Assembly: GCA_023429855.1 (NCBI GenBank)
Contig: JAEZDB010000088.1
Coordinates: forward strand, 1-14,475
DNA: 14,475 nt
Source of the DNA: Actinomycetes bacterium
GTDB lineage: Bacteria; Actinomycetota; Thermoleophilia; Solirubrobacterales; Solirubrobacteraceae
Direction of reading: 5' to 3'
The translations under genes and the position numbers were made by a program. Shown here piece by piece: positions 1 to 5,973 of this stretch. The first letter of the stretch is position 1. Every line of letters begins with the position of its first letter. Under the pieces are notes generated by a model. The model saw nothing but the letters and a program-made list of their open reading frames with translations, had not been told where the DNA came from and did not search any database.

Positions 1-14
1 CCCCGCGCCCGGGC

Positions 15-25
15 GGGGGGGGGGG
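15..25. repeat. G11 homopolymer beside a GC hairpin
   Basis: Eleven consecutive G residues directly follow a C-rich arm (positions 1-14). The bases at 1-19 can fold as a bulged GC hairpin around GCCCGGGC. It lies about 40 nt beyond the stop of the minus-strand secreted-protein gene, so it could be part of that gene's 3' end or terminator. There is no T-tract on the minus strand to support intrinsic termination. Homopolymers of this length are also prone to slippage and sequencing error. Confidence 0.4.
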
Positions 26-64
26 CGGCACGCCCGTGAGGACGCCACGCCGAATCGGTCTGCG

Positions 65-817
65 TTAGCGGTACCGCACGTAAGACTGGACGGTGCCGCC
101 GATCCACGGCAGCGCGTCGCCCTTCCACGTGCGAGAGGCCTGCACCTTGACGGTGAAGGTGCCCGTCTTGCGGAATGGGATCAGGACCTTCTTGACGCGG
201 ATGTAGCCGCAGGCGTCGGTCGACTTGCCGAGGCGCTGCTTGCCGACCTGCTTCTTGCCCTTGAAGTAGTAGGCGTAGTAGACCTTGCCGCCGCCCGCGC
301 TCTCGCCGACGCTCGCAAGACCGGAGATCTCCCACACCCGCTTGGTGCCGGCGCGTTTCGTGGAGGCGTCGACCTTGAAGCCGACGTTGGCGACCTTGAA
401 GTTCGTCGAGGCCACTTCGGCGCCGGTGGCCAAGTCGTTGACGACGATGTTGGCCTTCGTGCTCTTCGTCGGACCGTTTCGCAGGCCGGACGTCCAGGTG
501 CCGATGCCGCTGTCGATGGCGCCGGTGGTGTCGGCGGTGAGCGAGGGGACTCCGCTGACGAGCTGGTTCTTGACGTTCAGCGAGACCTTGACGCTCTGGC
601 TTGCGGCCAGACCCGAGATCTTGAACGGAATCGGCTGAGACCCCTGGCCGGGCCAGTACACGTAGCACTTGCCCGGCACACTCACGTCAGCAGCTGAGGC
701 CGCTGGTGCAGCCACCACGGCGGTCGCAGAGCATGCGGCGCCAGCGAGCGCTGCGGCACGCAGGGAACGAGAGAGCGAAAAGGTGGGCACGTGGGTCTGC
801 CTGTGTTGGAACTGCAT
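65..817 (-). CDS. Secreted protein of unknown function
   Basis: About 250 aa. An N-terminal signal peptide is visible: Arg-containing n-region, Ala-rich core (LRAAALAGAACSATAVVAA) and a likely cut after ASA in PAASAADV. The mature part is rich in Ser, Thr, Val and Lys with alternating beta-like stretches, one Cys near its start (GKCYVYW) and one later (DACGYI) that could pair. I recognise no enzymatic motif; an Ig-like or carbohydrate/surface-binding beta domain is only a guess. The start is uncertain. ATG at 817 is annotated; an upstream in-frame ATG at 874 has a GGGGGT purine run 7 nt before it but gives an overlong n-region, and GTG at 790 gives the neatest signal peptide. The gene lies 18-75 nt downstream of the murein-enzyme gene on the same strand, so the two may be co-transcribed and both act outside the membrane. 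Confidence 0.72.
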   Translation of the reverse strand: MQFQHRQTHVPTFSLSRSLRAAALAGAACSATAVVAAPAASAADVSVPGKCYVYWPGQGSQPIPFKISGLAASQSVKVSLNVKNQLVSGVPSLTADTTGAIDSGIGTWTSGLRNGPTKSTKANIVVNDLATGAEVASTNFKVANVGFKVDASTKRAGTKRVWEISGLASVGESAGGGKVYYAYYFKGKKQVGKQRLGKSTDACGYIRVKKVLIPFRKTGTFTVKVQASRTWKGDALPWIGGTVQSYVRYR

Positions 818-892
818 GGAGGGGAGCGATCCTAGGTCAGTCGGCGGAGGCTGTCGCGCCGGTTGCCTGGGCATCGCTGGACCCCCGGTATC

Positions 893-2431
893 TCAGCTGC
901 GTCCGAGGGCGACTTCGAGCACGGGCCCGAGCCGCTCCTCCGTGTCGGACGCAGCCGTGAAGTGGATCGCCGCCGGCTCCTTCACGTACGAGATCAGGTC
1001 GAGCGCCTGCATGCGCGTGAGCACGAACTGGAACATCTGCGCCTGCTTGTTCGACGCGTAGTTGCGGCCGATGTCGACGGCCCAGCCGCTCGTGTGCAGC
1101 GAGTAGGCGTGCGTCGCCTCGATCGTCTCGCCCTGGAGCAGGCGCTGATACTTGATGTCGCGCACGGTACTGGTGGCGGTGAGGATCTTGTTGCCGCCGG
1201 TGAGCTCGCGCACGGCTGCGCCGATCGTGGCCAGGGTGGCCAGCGAGCCGCGCCGCAGCGCCCGGTACCGGGCCTGCGACGCCTTCAGTCGTGGGGCGAG
1301 CTCGCCCATCGCGGGACTGACGGCGATCCCGTTGGCGTTGAGCGCCGGGATCGGCAGCGGGATGAGCTCGCCGCTCTCGCGTGCCTCGGCCACCGCTTCG
1401 GGGTCAGCGAAGCCCGGGTTCTCGTCGGGCGGGTGCATGAGGTTCTCGCGCGACGCCTTCGCGGTGATCAGCGCGGCGCGGCGCTTCAGCTCGTTGGGGT
1501 CGTCGCGGTAGAGCCGCATGATCTCCTTGGCCGCCAGCAGCCGCCAGAGGTAGGTCGCCGAGTCGTCCTGGAAGCGCGACAGGATCCGGTACGCCTTCGG
1601 CGATCGCTGCGGATCCACGTCGAAGTACAGCTGCACGTACGACACCTCCTTGCGGCCGTAGGCGGCGAGCACGTTCTGCAGATTGCCGACGCCCATGTGG
1701 TAGCTCGTGAGGGCGAGGTCTTCGCGGCCCAGCTTCTCCTTGGCGAACTTGAGGTACTTCACCGCGCCAGCCAGCGCGGCGGCGGGGACGAAGCGCGGGT
1801 CGACCCTTGCGCGCTCGATCCGCAGGGACTTAAGGCGTGCGCGGCCACGCTGGGCGGCCGCGGTGCTGCCGCGTGCGTCCCACTTGCGGATCTGGGCCGA
1901 GGTCTTGGCGATCTGCCGGGTCAGCACCGCCGACTGGCTCAGATCGATGTTCATGCCCAGCAGGCTGTTGCCCGTCTCGCCGACGATCTGCGTGAGCCCG
2001 ATCGCCCCGTCGACCGTGCCGGTGGCGGACGCGTTGGGCCGGCCGGCGCTCTCGAGGTAGACGAGCGCTTCCAGCGTGTCGGCGTCGACCGGGGACCCGT
2101 CGATGTCGGCCGCTTCCTCGATCTGCTTGCGCCAGGCGTTCACGCGTGCGGCCGAGGCGACGGCGCCGCCAGGGACCCGCGCATACAGGGGATGGGAGAA
2201 CCCGTTGGCAGCTCGCTCCTCGAACTGGTCGTCGGAACCAGGCCGGTAGCGCAGGACCGCGAGGGCGGCTGCGCCTGCGTCGCCGCTGCCCTTGCCGGCA
2301 ATCGGGGTGCCCGAGCCGCGTTCGGCGGGTCCCCCGCCGCGGGTCAGCAGCGTGGTCACGGCGACCACGAGCAGCAGGACGAGCACGCCGACGAACGCGC
2401 GGTCGCGGCGAGGTGTCGTGGTGGCGGGCAC
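893..2431 (-). CDS. Membrane-anchored lytic transglycosylase-like protein with M15/VanY-like C-terminal domain
   Basis: 512 aa, GTG start. Residues 12-29 form one hydrophobic segment after an Arg-rich N-terminus (signal anchor). Residues 115-260 look like an SLT/lysozyme-fold domain: LVYLESAGR with candidate catalytic Glu127, GAIGLTQI at 142-149, and SYHMGVGNL at 243-251, matching the E-S, GLxQ and AYNxG-type motifs of lytic transglycosylases. The C-terminus carries SLHTSGWAVDI (Ser444, His446, Gly449, Asp453) and a later AIHFT (His490), resembling the SxHxxGxAxD and WH metal-binding motifs of VanY/M15 peptidases. The protein would therefore act on peptidoglycan outside the membrane, cutting glycan and perhaps peptide. 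Catalytic competence of the second domain is inferred; it could be a degenerate or DUF5715-like relative. No clear Shine-Dalgarno precedes the GTG. It is divergent from the ABC exporter operon. Confidence 0.82.
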   Translation of the reverse strand: MPATTTPRRDRAFVGVLVLLLVVAVTTLLTRGGGPAERGSGTPIAGKGSGDAGAAALAVLRYRPGSDDQFEERAANGFSHPLYARVPGGAVASAARVNAWRKQIEEAADIDGSPVDADTLEALVYLESAGRPNASATGTVDGAIGLTQIVGETGNSLLGMNIDLSQSAVLTRQIAKTSAQIRKWDARGSTAAAQRGRARLKSLRIERARVDPRFVPAAALAGAVKYLKFAKEKLGREDLALTSYHMGVGNLQNVLAAYGRKEVSYVQLYFDVDPQRSPKAYRILSRFQDDSATYLWRLLAAKEIMRLYRDDPNELKRRAALITAKASRENLMHPPDENPGFADPEAVAEARESGELIPLPIPALNANGIAVSPAMGELAPRLKASQARYRALRRGSLATLATIGAAVRELTGGNKILTATSTVRDIKYQRLLQGETIEATHAYSLHTSGWAVDIGRNYASNKQAQMFQFVLTRMQALDLISYVKEPAAIHFTAASDTEERLGPVLEVALGRS

Positions 2432-2530
2432 GACGGCGGATCGTGGCAGACGTGTTCAAACGATGCGCTGGACCCTGGTGGTCACCCCGTGCCCGGTCAT
2501 GCCCGCCGGAGCGTGCTAACCCTTAGGGCC
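2432..2530. promoter_or_regulatory. Divergent intergenic region with candidate extended -10 (TGCTAACCC)
   Basis: These 99 nt separate the start codons of the murein enzyme (minus) and the ABC ATPase (plus), so promoters for both should lie here. TGC followed by TAACCC at 2514-2522 fits an extended -10 for the plus strand and would place +1 at or next to the GTG at 2531, implying a leaderless mRNA. CTAA-CCC-TTAG at 2516-2526 is a perfect small inverted repeat overlapping that box. I see no convincing -35 and no clear minus-strand promoter. Confidence 0.4.
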
Positions 2531-3445
2531 GTGGCGCTTGTCGCAGACCATCTCACGCGCCGCTTCGGTGACAAGATCGCCGTCGACGATGTCTCGTTCG
2601 CGCTGCCGGCCGGAGAGGTCGTCGGACTGCTCGGGCCAAACGGGGCCGGCAAGAGCACGACGATTCGGATGGCGATGGGGCTGCTCGATCCCGACGCAGG
2701 GTCGATCACGTGGGGCGGCGTGCCAGCAGCCCAGCTCGACCGACGCCGGGTCGGCTACCTGCCCGAGCAGATCGGCGTCTACGACCGCATGACGGTCGGC
2801 GCGCACATCGCGTTCTTCACCGAGCTGCACGGCTTTGGCGCGGCGCAGGCGCGTGCCGCTGCCGCCGACTGGGCCGGCCGCCTCGAGCTTCCGCCCGATG
2901 CAGTCGTCGGCTCGCTGTCGAAGGGCAACCAGCAGCGCGTGCAGCTCGCCTCTGCGCTCGCGCATGGGCCGGAGCTGGTGATCCTCGACGAGCCGTTCAG
3001 CGGCCTGGACCCGATCGGCCAGGCGCTCGTCGAAAACGTCATGGCCGGGCTCGCGGCTGACGGTGCGACGCTCGTCCTCTCGTCGCACGACCTCGAACGG
3101 GTCGAGCGGTTCTGCTCCTACGTGGCGCTGATCGCGGCGGGACGGCTGCGCTACGACGGGTCGGTCGAGGGGCTGCGGGCCCGCCATCCGCTCCTGCGGC
3201 GCCAGCGGGTCGAGCTGGCCGAGCCAAGCCCGGCGCTGCGGGCCGCGATGCCCGCGCTGGAGCCAGTCGACGGCGACGAATCCGTACTGGCCGTGCCCGC
3301 CGACGAGGTCGACAGCGAGGCCCTGCTGCGGGCCGCCCTCGACGCGGGCGCCCGCGTGACCGGGCTCGCGCTCGTCGAGCCGTCGATGCGCGAGCTGTTC
3401 GTCCGCGAGGTGGCCGGCGACGGCGCGGCGGAGGTAGGAGGGTGA
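2531..3445 (+). CDS. ABC exporter ATP-binding protein (ABC-2/NatA-like)
   Basis: 304 aa from the GTG at 2531, which starts directly at the conserved ABC fold. It binds and hydrolyses ATP to drive the adjacent permease. Visible motifs: Walker A GPNGAGKST (35-43), Q-loop in YLPEQ (Gln80), signature SLSKGNQQR (128-136; LSKGN instead of LSGGQ, usual in ABC-2/NatA-type exporters), Walker B LVILDEP (149-155), D-loop SGLD and H-loop SSHD (His186). Residues after about 215 form a C-terminal extension like the DUF4162 region of this family. The open frame extends far upstream, but that part is a GC artefact over the divergent gene. An alternative GTG at 2513 would add six residues. The stop overlaps the permease start (GTGA), indicating translational coupling. 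The substrate cannot be told; candidates in such families are Na+, antibiotics, lipids or peptides. Confidence 0.93.
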   Translation: MALVADHLTRRFGDKIAVDDVSFALPAGEVVGLLGPNGAGKSTTIRMAMGLLDPDAGSITWGGVPAAQLDRRRVGYLPEQIGVYDRMTVGAHIAFFTELHGFGAAQARAAAADWAGRLELPPDAVVGSLSKGNQQRVQLASALAHGPELVILDEPFSGLDPIGQALVENVMAGLAADGATLVLSSHDLERVERFCSYVALIAAGRLRYDGSVEGLRARHPLLRRQRVELAEPSPALRAAMPALEPVDGDESVLAVPADEVDSEALLRAALDAGARVTGLALVEPSMRELFVREVAGDGAAEVGG

Positions 3446-4713
3446 GCGGTGCTGCTGCACGGGGACCGCGCGGCGGGCGTGCCGGTGTGCGGCGTGCGTG
3501 GCTGATTGCGCTCCGCGAGTTCCGCGAACGGGTCGGTCAGCGGGCGTACCTCATCTCCTTCGTGGTCGGGGCTCTGGTCGCGGCCGCCGCCGTCGGCGCG
3601 CCCGCGCTCTTCGGTGGCGACGAACCCGAGGGTGAGCCGACGCCCGACCGCGTCGCCGTGGTCTTCGCACCGCAGGGCGAGGGGCTCGACGGGCTGCGGC
3701 TGGGTGACTTGCAGACCGGGGCGGAGGCGGTACGCGGCTATCCCCTGCGGTTTGTTGAGCTGGATGGCGAGGCGGCGGTGCGGCGAGCCGTACGCGACGG
3801 CGACGAGAGCGTCGGTGTGATCGTGGCCGGTCCGCGCACGGCGCCGACCGTCGCCGTCGTGGCGCGCGAGGACGGCGGTGGCATCCTCGCCGACCGAGCG
3901 GTGCAGGCCGTCGATGCGGCCGCGGTCCGGGCGCGCGCCGAGGCCCTCGGCGATGTCGACGCCGGCGACCTGCTCCGCCCGCTGGAGACCCGCGCCGAGA
4001 CGGTGTCGGGCGCTGGGCCGACGGTGGCCGCCACCGCGGTCGTCTCAGTCCTCGGACTGCTGCTCTACATCGGCGGCATCCTGCTCACGCAGACGTACGC
4101 CAACGGCATCGTCAGCGACCGCACCAACCGGGTGACTGAGCGGCTGTTGACGGCCGCCCGGCCGCTGGAGCACCTCGCGGGCAAGCTGGTCGGCGTCGGG
4201 TCGGCGGGGCTGCTCCAGTTCGCTGGCTGGATCGCCGTGGCGCTGCTGGCCGACGCGGTGCTGGGCAGCGGGACTGCGCTCGATCGCGTGCCGACGGCCC
4301 TGATCGCCTGGTTCCCGGTCGCACTGCTGCTCACCTACGTGCTCTACGCGTCAGCGGCGTCGGTCCTCGTGCTGCCCGTGCGCAAGAGCGAGGACGTCGG
4401 CGGGGCGATCGCACCGGCCGTCATGCTGCAGGTGATCGCGTTCATCACCGCCACCACCATCATCGCGCCCGGCGCCACGGTCTCCGGGACCGTGCAAGTG
4501 CTGTCGCTCGTGCCGTTCTTCTCGCCGCTCCTCATGCTCGGCCGTCTTGCGGGCGGCTCGGTGCCTGCCTGGGAGCTCGCGGTTGCGGCGGTGGGCCCGC
4601 TCCTGCTGGCCGCCGTGCTGCTGCGCGTAGCCGCGCCGGCCTACGCCCGCTACGCCATCGACGCGCCAGGCGGTAAAGGGCTCAAGGCCGTCGCCGGCGT
4701 GCTGCGGCGCTGA
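3442..4713 (+). CDS. ABC-2 family transporter permease (NatB-like)
   Basis: 423 aa, GTG start inside the 4-nt overlap with the ATPase gene; GGAGGT at 3430-3435 sits 6 nt upstream as ribosome binding site. An amphipathic N-terminus (WLIALREFRERVGQRAY) typical of NatB/ABC-2 permeases leads into TM1 (about 37-56). A soluble extracytoplasmic domain follows (about 57-190), then roughly six further hydrophobic segments near 196-216, 252-272, 287-310, 320-341, 352-370 and 376-400. This matches the family layout of a large loop after TM1 and a C-terminal TM bundle. It should form the transmembrane path of an exporter with the upstream ATPase. The transported substrate is unknown. The C-terminus is short and basic (cytoplasmic). 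Confidence 0.9.
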   Translation: MSGAAARGPRGGRAGVRRAWLIALREFRERVGQRAYLISFVVGALVAAAAVGAPALFGGDEPEGEPTPDRVAVVFAPQGEGLDGLRLGDLQTGAEAVRGYPLRFVELDGEAAVRRAVRDGDESVGVIVAGPRTAPTVAVVAREDGGGILADRAVQAVDAAAVRARAEALGDVDAGDLLRPLETRAETVSGAGPTVAATAVVSVLGLLLYIGGILLTQTYANGIVSDRTNRVTERLLTAARPLEHLAGKLVGVGSAGLLQFAGWIAVALLADAVLGSGTALDRVPTALIAWFPVALLLTYVLYASAASVLVLPVRKSEDVGGAIAPAVMLQVIAFITATTIIAPGATVSGTVQVLSLVPFFSPLLMLGRLAGGSVPAWELAVAAVGPLLLAAVLLRVAAPAYARYAIDAPGGKGLKAVAGVLRR

Positions 4714-4754
4714 ACACGGGGCGCGTGGCGGATCGCCGGGGGCCGTCGCTCCGG

Positions 4755-4760
4755 TAGCGT
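4755..4760 (+). promoter_or_regulatory. Candidate -10 box TAGCGT for a leaderless transcript
   Basis: GGTAGCGT at 4753-4760 contains TAGCGT, fitting the TAnnnT -10 pattern of high-GC actinobacteria. Exactly 8 nt separate it from the GTG at 4769, so +1 would fall at or beside the start codon. No Shine-Dalgarno lies before that GTG. The -35 region is not convincing. The same hexamer with the same spacing occurs before the amidase gene. Confidence 0.5.
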
Positions 4761-4768
4761 GAGCCGTC

Positions 4769-5080
4769 GTGGTCGTCGCAAGCATCTGGGGCACAGGCTT
4801 CACCATCTTGGGCGCGATCCTGGCGCTCTGGTCGCTCTGGTGGATCATTTCTGCCGCGCGCACCAACATCGGCGAGCGCGAAGCCGAGGTCGAAGCCCGC
4901 GAGGCCGTTGGCCGCGGCGAGTCCTGGGCCGACCAGAACGGTTCGGCTCCGAAGCCGTTCACCGACGCCGAGATCCAGCGTCTTTCCGACGCCCTGACGC
5001 CGTCCGACCCGGCTGAGGCCGGCGTCGACGTCACCCCTGCGCCGCCCGAGCCCAAGGGTCGTCGGCGCCGCAGCCGCTGA
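4769..5080 (+). CDS. Small single-pass membrane protein, unknown function
   Basis: 103 aa, GTG start. One hydrophobic segment (about residues 5-28, rich in Ile, Leu and Trp: ILALWSLWWII) is followed by a charged, Glu/Ala-rich stretch likely to be helical (EREAEVEAREAVGRGE, about 36-51). A Pro-rich tail then ends in a basic cluster (GRRRRSR). The basic tail suggests a cytoplasmic C-terminus. I recognise no family. It follows the ABC permease gene by 55 nt on the same strand but has its own candidate leaderless promoter, so it need not belong to that operon. Codon use matches its neighbours, supporting a real gene. Confidence 0.7.
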   Translation: MVVASIWGTGFTILGAILALWSLWWIISAARTNIGEREAEVEAREAVGRGESWADQNGSAPKPFTDAEIQRLSDALTPSDPAEAGVDVTPAPPEPKGRRRRSR

Positions 5081-5100
5081 ACCGCCGCCCACGCCCCTGA

Positions 5101-5112
5101 GGCGTCGACGCC
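5101..5112. terminator. Palindrome after the small membrane-protein gene
   Basis: GGCGTCGACGCC is a perfect 12-bp palindrome 20 nt past the stop at 5080. It could form a short hairpin and act as a weak terminator; there is no following T-tract, as is common at this GC content. Confidence 0.3.
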
Positions 5113-5263
5113 CTTGCGGTGCCGGCGGGGCCGGTCGGGCAGCGACATCAGATTCCGTACGTGGGCCGACCGCCCCTGCGGCGTTGGCGGCGTGCCGCGA
5201 AGAAGTGCAACGGATGACCCAGAAGGCCCGGCGGCGTCCAGCGTCCGTCCAGTCGACTGTCCC

Positions 5264-5303
5264 CCGACGGTCCCAACCCAAAAGTGTAACCGACGGTCGC
5301 AAC
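5264..5303. repeat. 14-bp direct repeat, 26-bp period
   Basis: CCGACGGTCCCAAC (5264-5277) and CCGACGGTCGCAAC (5290-5303) differ at one base and start 26 bp apart. They lie 42-81 bp upstream of the -35 box of the candidate promoter at 5345, a position suitable for activator or repressor sites. The regulator is unknown. Confidence 0.45.
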
Positions 5304-5344
5304 AATGCCCGGCACCGATTAACGCAATCTCAAAGCCCGGGCCA

Positions 5345-5373
5345 TTGACCGTCCGCGCCAGCAGGGCTAGACA
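5345..5373 (+). promoter_or_regulatory. Sigma70-type promoter TTGACC-N17-TAGACA
   Basis: TTGACC (5345-5350) matches the -35 consensus at five of six positions. It is followed after exactly 17 nt by TAGACA (5368-5373), a weaker TAnnn-type -10. Transcription would begin near 5380, giving a leader of about 110 nt before the 63-aa gene. This is the best two-box promoter in the window by eye. Confidence 0.5.
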
Positions 5374-5375
5374 TG

Positions 5376-5484
5376 GTGGTGCACGGTGTTGCGGGTCGTT
5401 TTCCCGAACGCTCCACGAGCGCCTTTAGGTAGACGCACCCGTGCACGACCACGGAGCCGCCCCCTAGCGGCAGAAAGCAGGAGA
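5376..5484 (+). ncRNA. Structured 5' leader of the 63-aa gene (possible cis-regulatory RNA)
   Basis: The left arm GTGGT-GCACGG (5376-5386) can pair with CCGTGC (5439-5444) and ACCAC (5448-5452) across a 3-nt bulge. This encloses two hairpins: CGGG/CCCG with a T-rich 7-nt loop (5392-5406) and CGCTC-CAC-GAGCG (5409-5421). A further hairpin, GCCGC-CCCCTA-GCGGC (5456-5471), ends 7 nt before the Shine-Dalgarno AGGAGA (5479-5484). The result is a three-way-junction-like fold plus an expression-platform-like stem. I do not recognise a known riboswitch class. If +1 is near 5380, the first 4 nt of the outer stem would lie outside the RNA. Confidence 0.35.
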
Positions 5485-5489
5485 ACTAC

Positions 5490-5681
5490 ATGGCTGATCT
5501 CCAGCAGACATGGTCGGATTCCTACGCGTCGTTCGGCGACGTCGGGGAATGGATCGAAACCGACGGGCACGAGCCCGACACGGTGTTCGGAGCCAGCGAC
5601 GAGGAGACTCTCGAGGTGACGGCGATGCCCGACGCATTTGCGCAGGGCCTGCACGACGCCGCCGAGTACGGGCAGTCCTGA
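5490..5681 (+). CDS. Small, strongly acidic protein without Lys or Arg
   Basis: 63 aa, ATG start with a strong Shine-Dalgarno (AGGAGA, 5 nt spacing), better than most genes in the window. It has eight Asp and seven Glu, and no Lys, Arg or Cys, so its isoelectric point must be very low. It has no membrane segment or signal peptide. Two Trp (WSDSY, EWIE) and scattered aromatics could form a small fold or a partner-binding surface. I recognise no family. Possible roles include a DNA-mimic or inhibitor protein or a binder of basic partners, but that is speculation from composition only. It has its own promoter and an unusually structured leader, and is flanked by non-coding DNA on both sides, so it appears monocistronic. 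Confidence 0.65.
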   Translation: MADLQQTWSDSYASFGDVGEWIETDGHEPDTVFGASDEETLEVTAMPDAFAQGLHDAAEYGQS

Positions 5682-5692
5682 CGGCCTGACCT

Positions 5693-5711
5693 GGAGGCCT
5701 CCCGCGCCTCC
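5693..5711 (+). terminator. Hairpin after the acidic small protein
   Basis: GGAGGC (5693-5698) pairs with GCCTCC (5706-5711) over a 7-nt loop; the overlapping GGAGGCCTCC is itself a perfect palindrome. It begins 11 nt after the stop at 5681. No T-tract follows. Confidence 0.35.
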
Positions 5712-5825
5712 GACCAGACAGCGAGCACGAGGTAGTCGGCGGTCTGCTCGCCGTCGGCGCCCAGCTCGCCGCCGCGCGCGGGAAGCGTTGCCTCGCACGC
5801 ACGCTGAGCCACCCGCGAGCCTCGA

Positions 5826-5904
5826 TGGCCCAGGGGGCCACCTATGTTCGCGTGCGGCCCATCGCACGCACGATCCAACACTCCCCACACGCGGCGGTGG
5901 AGTG
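5826..5904. other. Three consecutive perfect stem-loops in the recD2 upstream gap
   Basis: The 292 nt between the acidic-protein gene and recD2 contain no credible gene. Three stem-loops follow one another: TGGCCC-agg-GGGCCA (5826-5840), GCGTGCG-gcccat-CGCACGC (5850-5869) and CACTCC/GGAGTG with a 14-nt loop (5879-5904). They could be a small RNA, a read-through terminator cluster or part of a recD2 leader. Confidence 0.35.
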
Positions 5905-5958
5905 GCTGCTGCGCAAAGTTGGCACAGCCCGTGGGAGAGACTGCGCAGCCCGGTTCGC

Positions 5959-5964
5959 GATACT
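5959..5964 (+). promoter_or_regulatory. recD2: Candidate -10 box GATACT before recD2
   Basis: GATACT matches TATAAT at four of six positions and ends 9 nt before the ATG at 5974, which lacks a clear Shine-Dalgarno. This fits a leaderless or nearly leaderless transcript. No good -35 box is seen 17 nt upstream. Confidence 0.35.
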
Positions 5965-5973
5965 GAGCAGCAG

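Noticed and set aside
2516..2527. TAACCCTTAGGG, telomere-like sequence
   Set aside because: A single short occurrence in a promoter region; it is explained by a small inverted repeat CTAA-CCC-TTAG.
863..2530. Plus-strand open frame continuous with the ABC ATPase, giving an 860-aa protein
   Set aside because: It is antisense to the murein-enzyme gene, which has clear motifs; the ABC homology begins at 2531. It is a high-GC artefact.
5114..5428. 104-aa plus-strand open frame
   Set aside because: It runs through the direct repeats, the promoter and the leader structures, has no ribosome binding site and its Arg/Cys-rich composition is typical of an out-of-frame translation.
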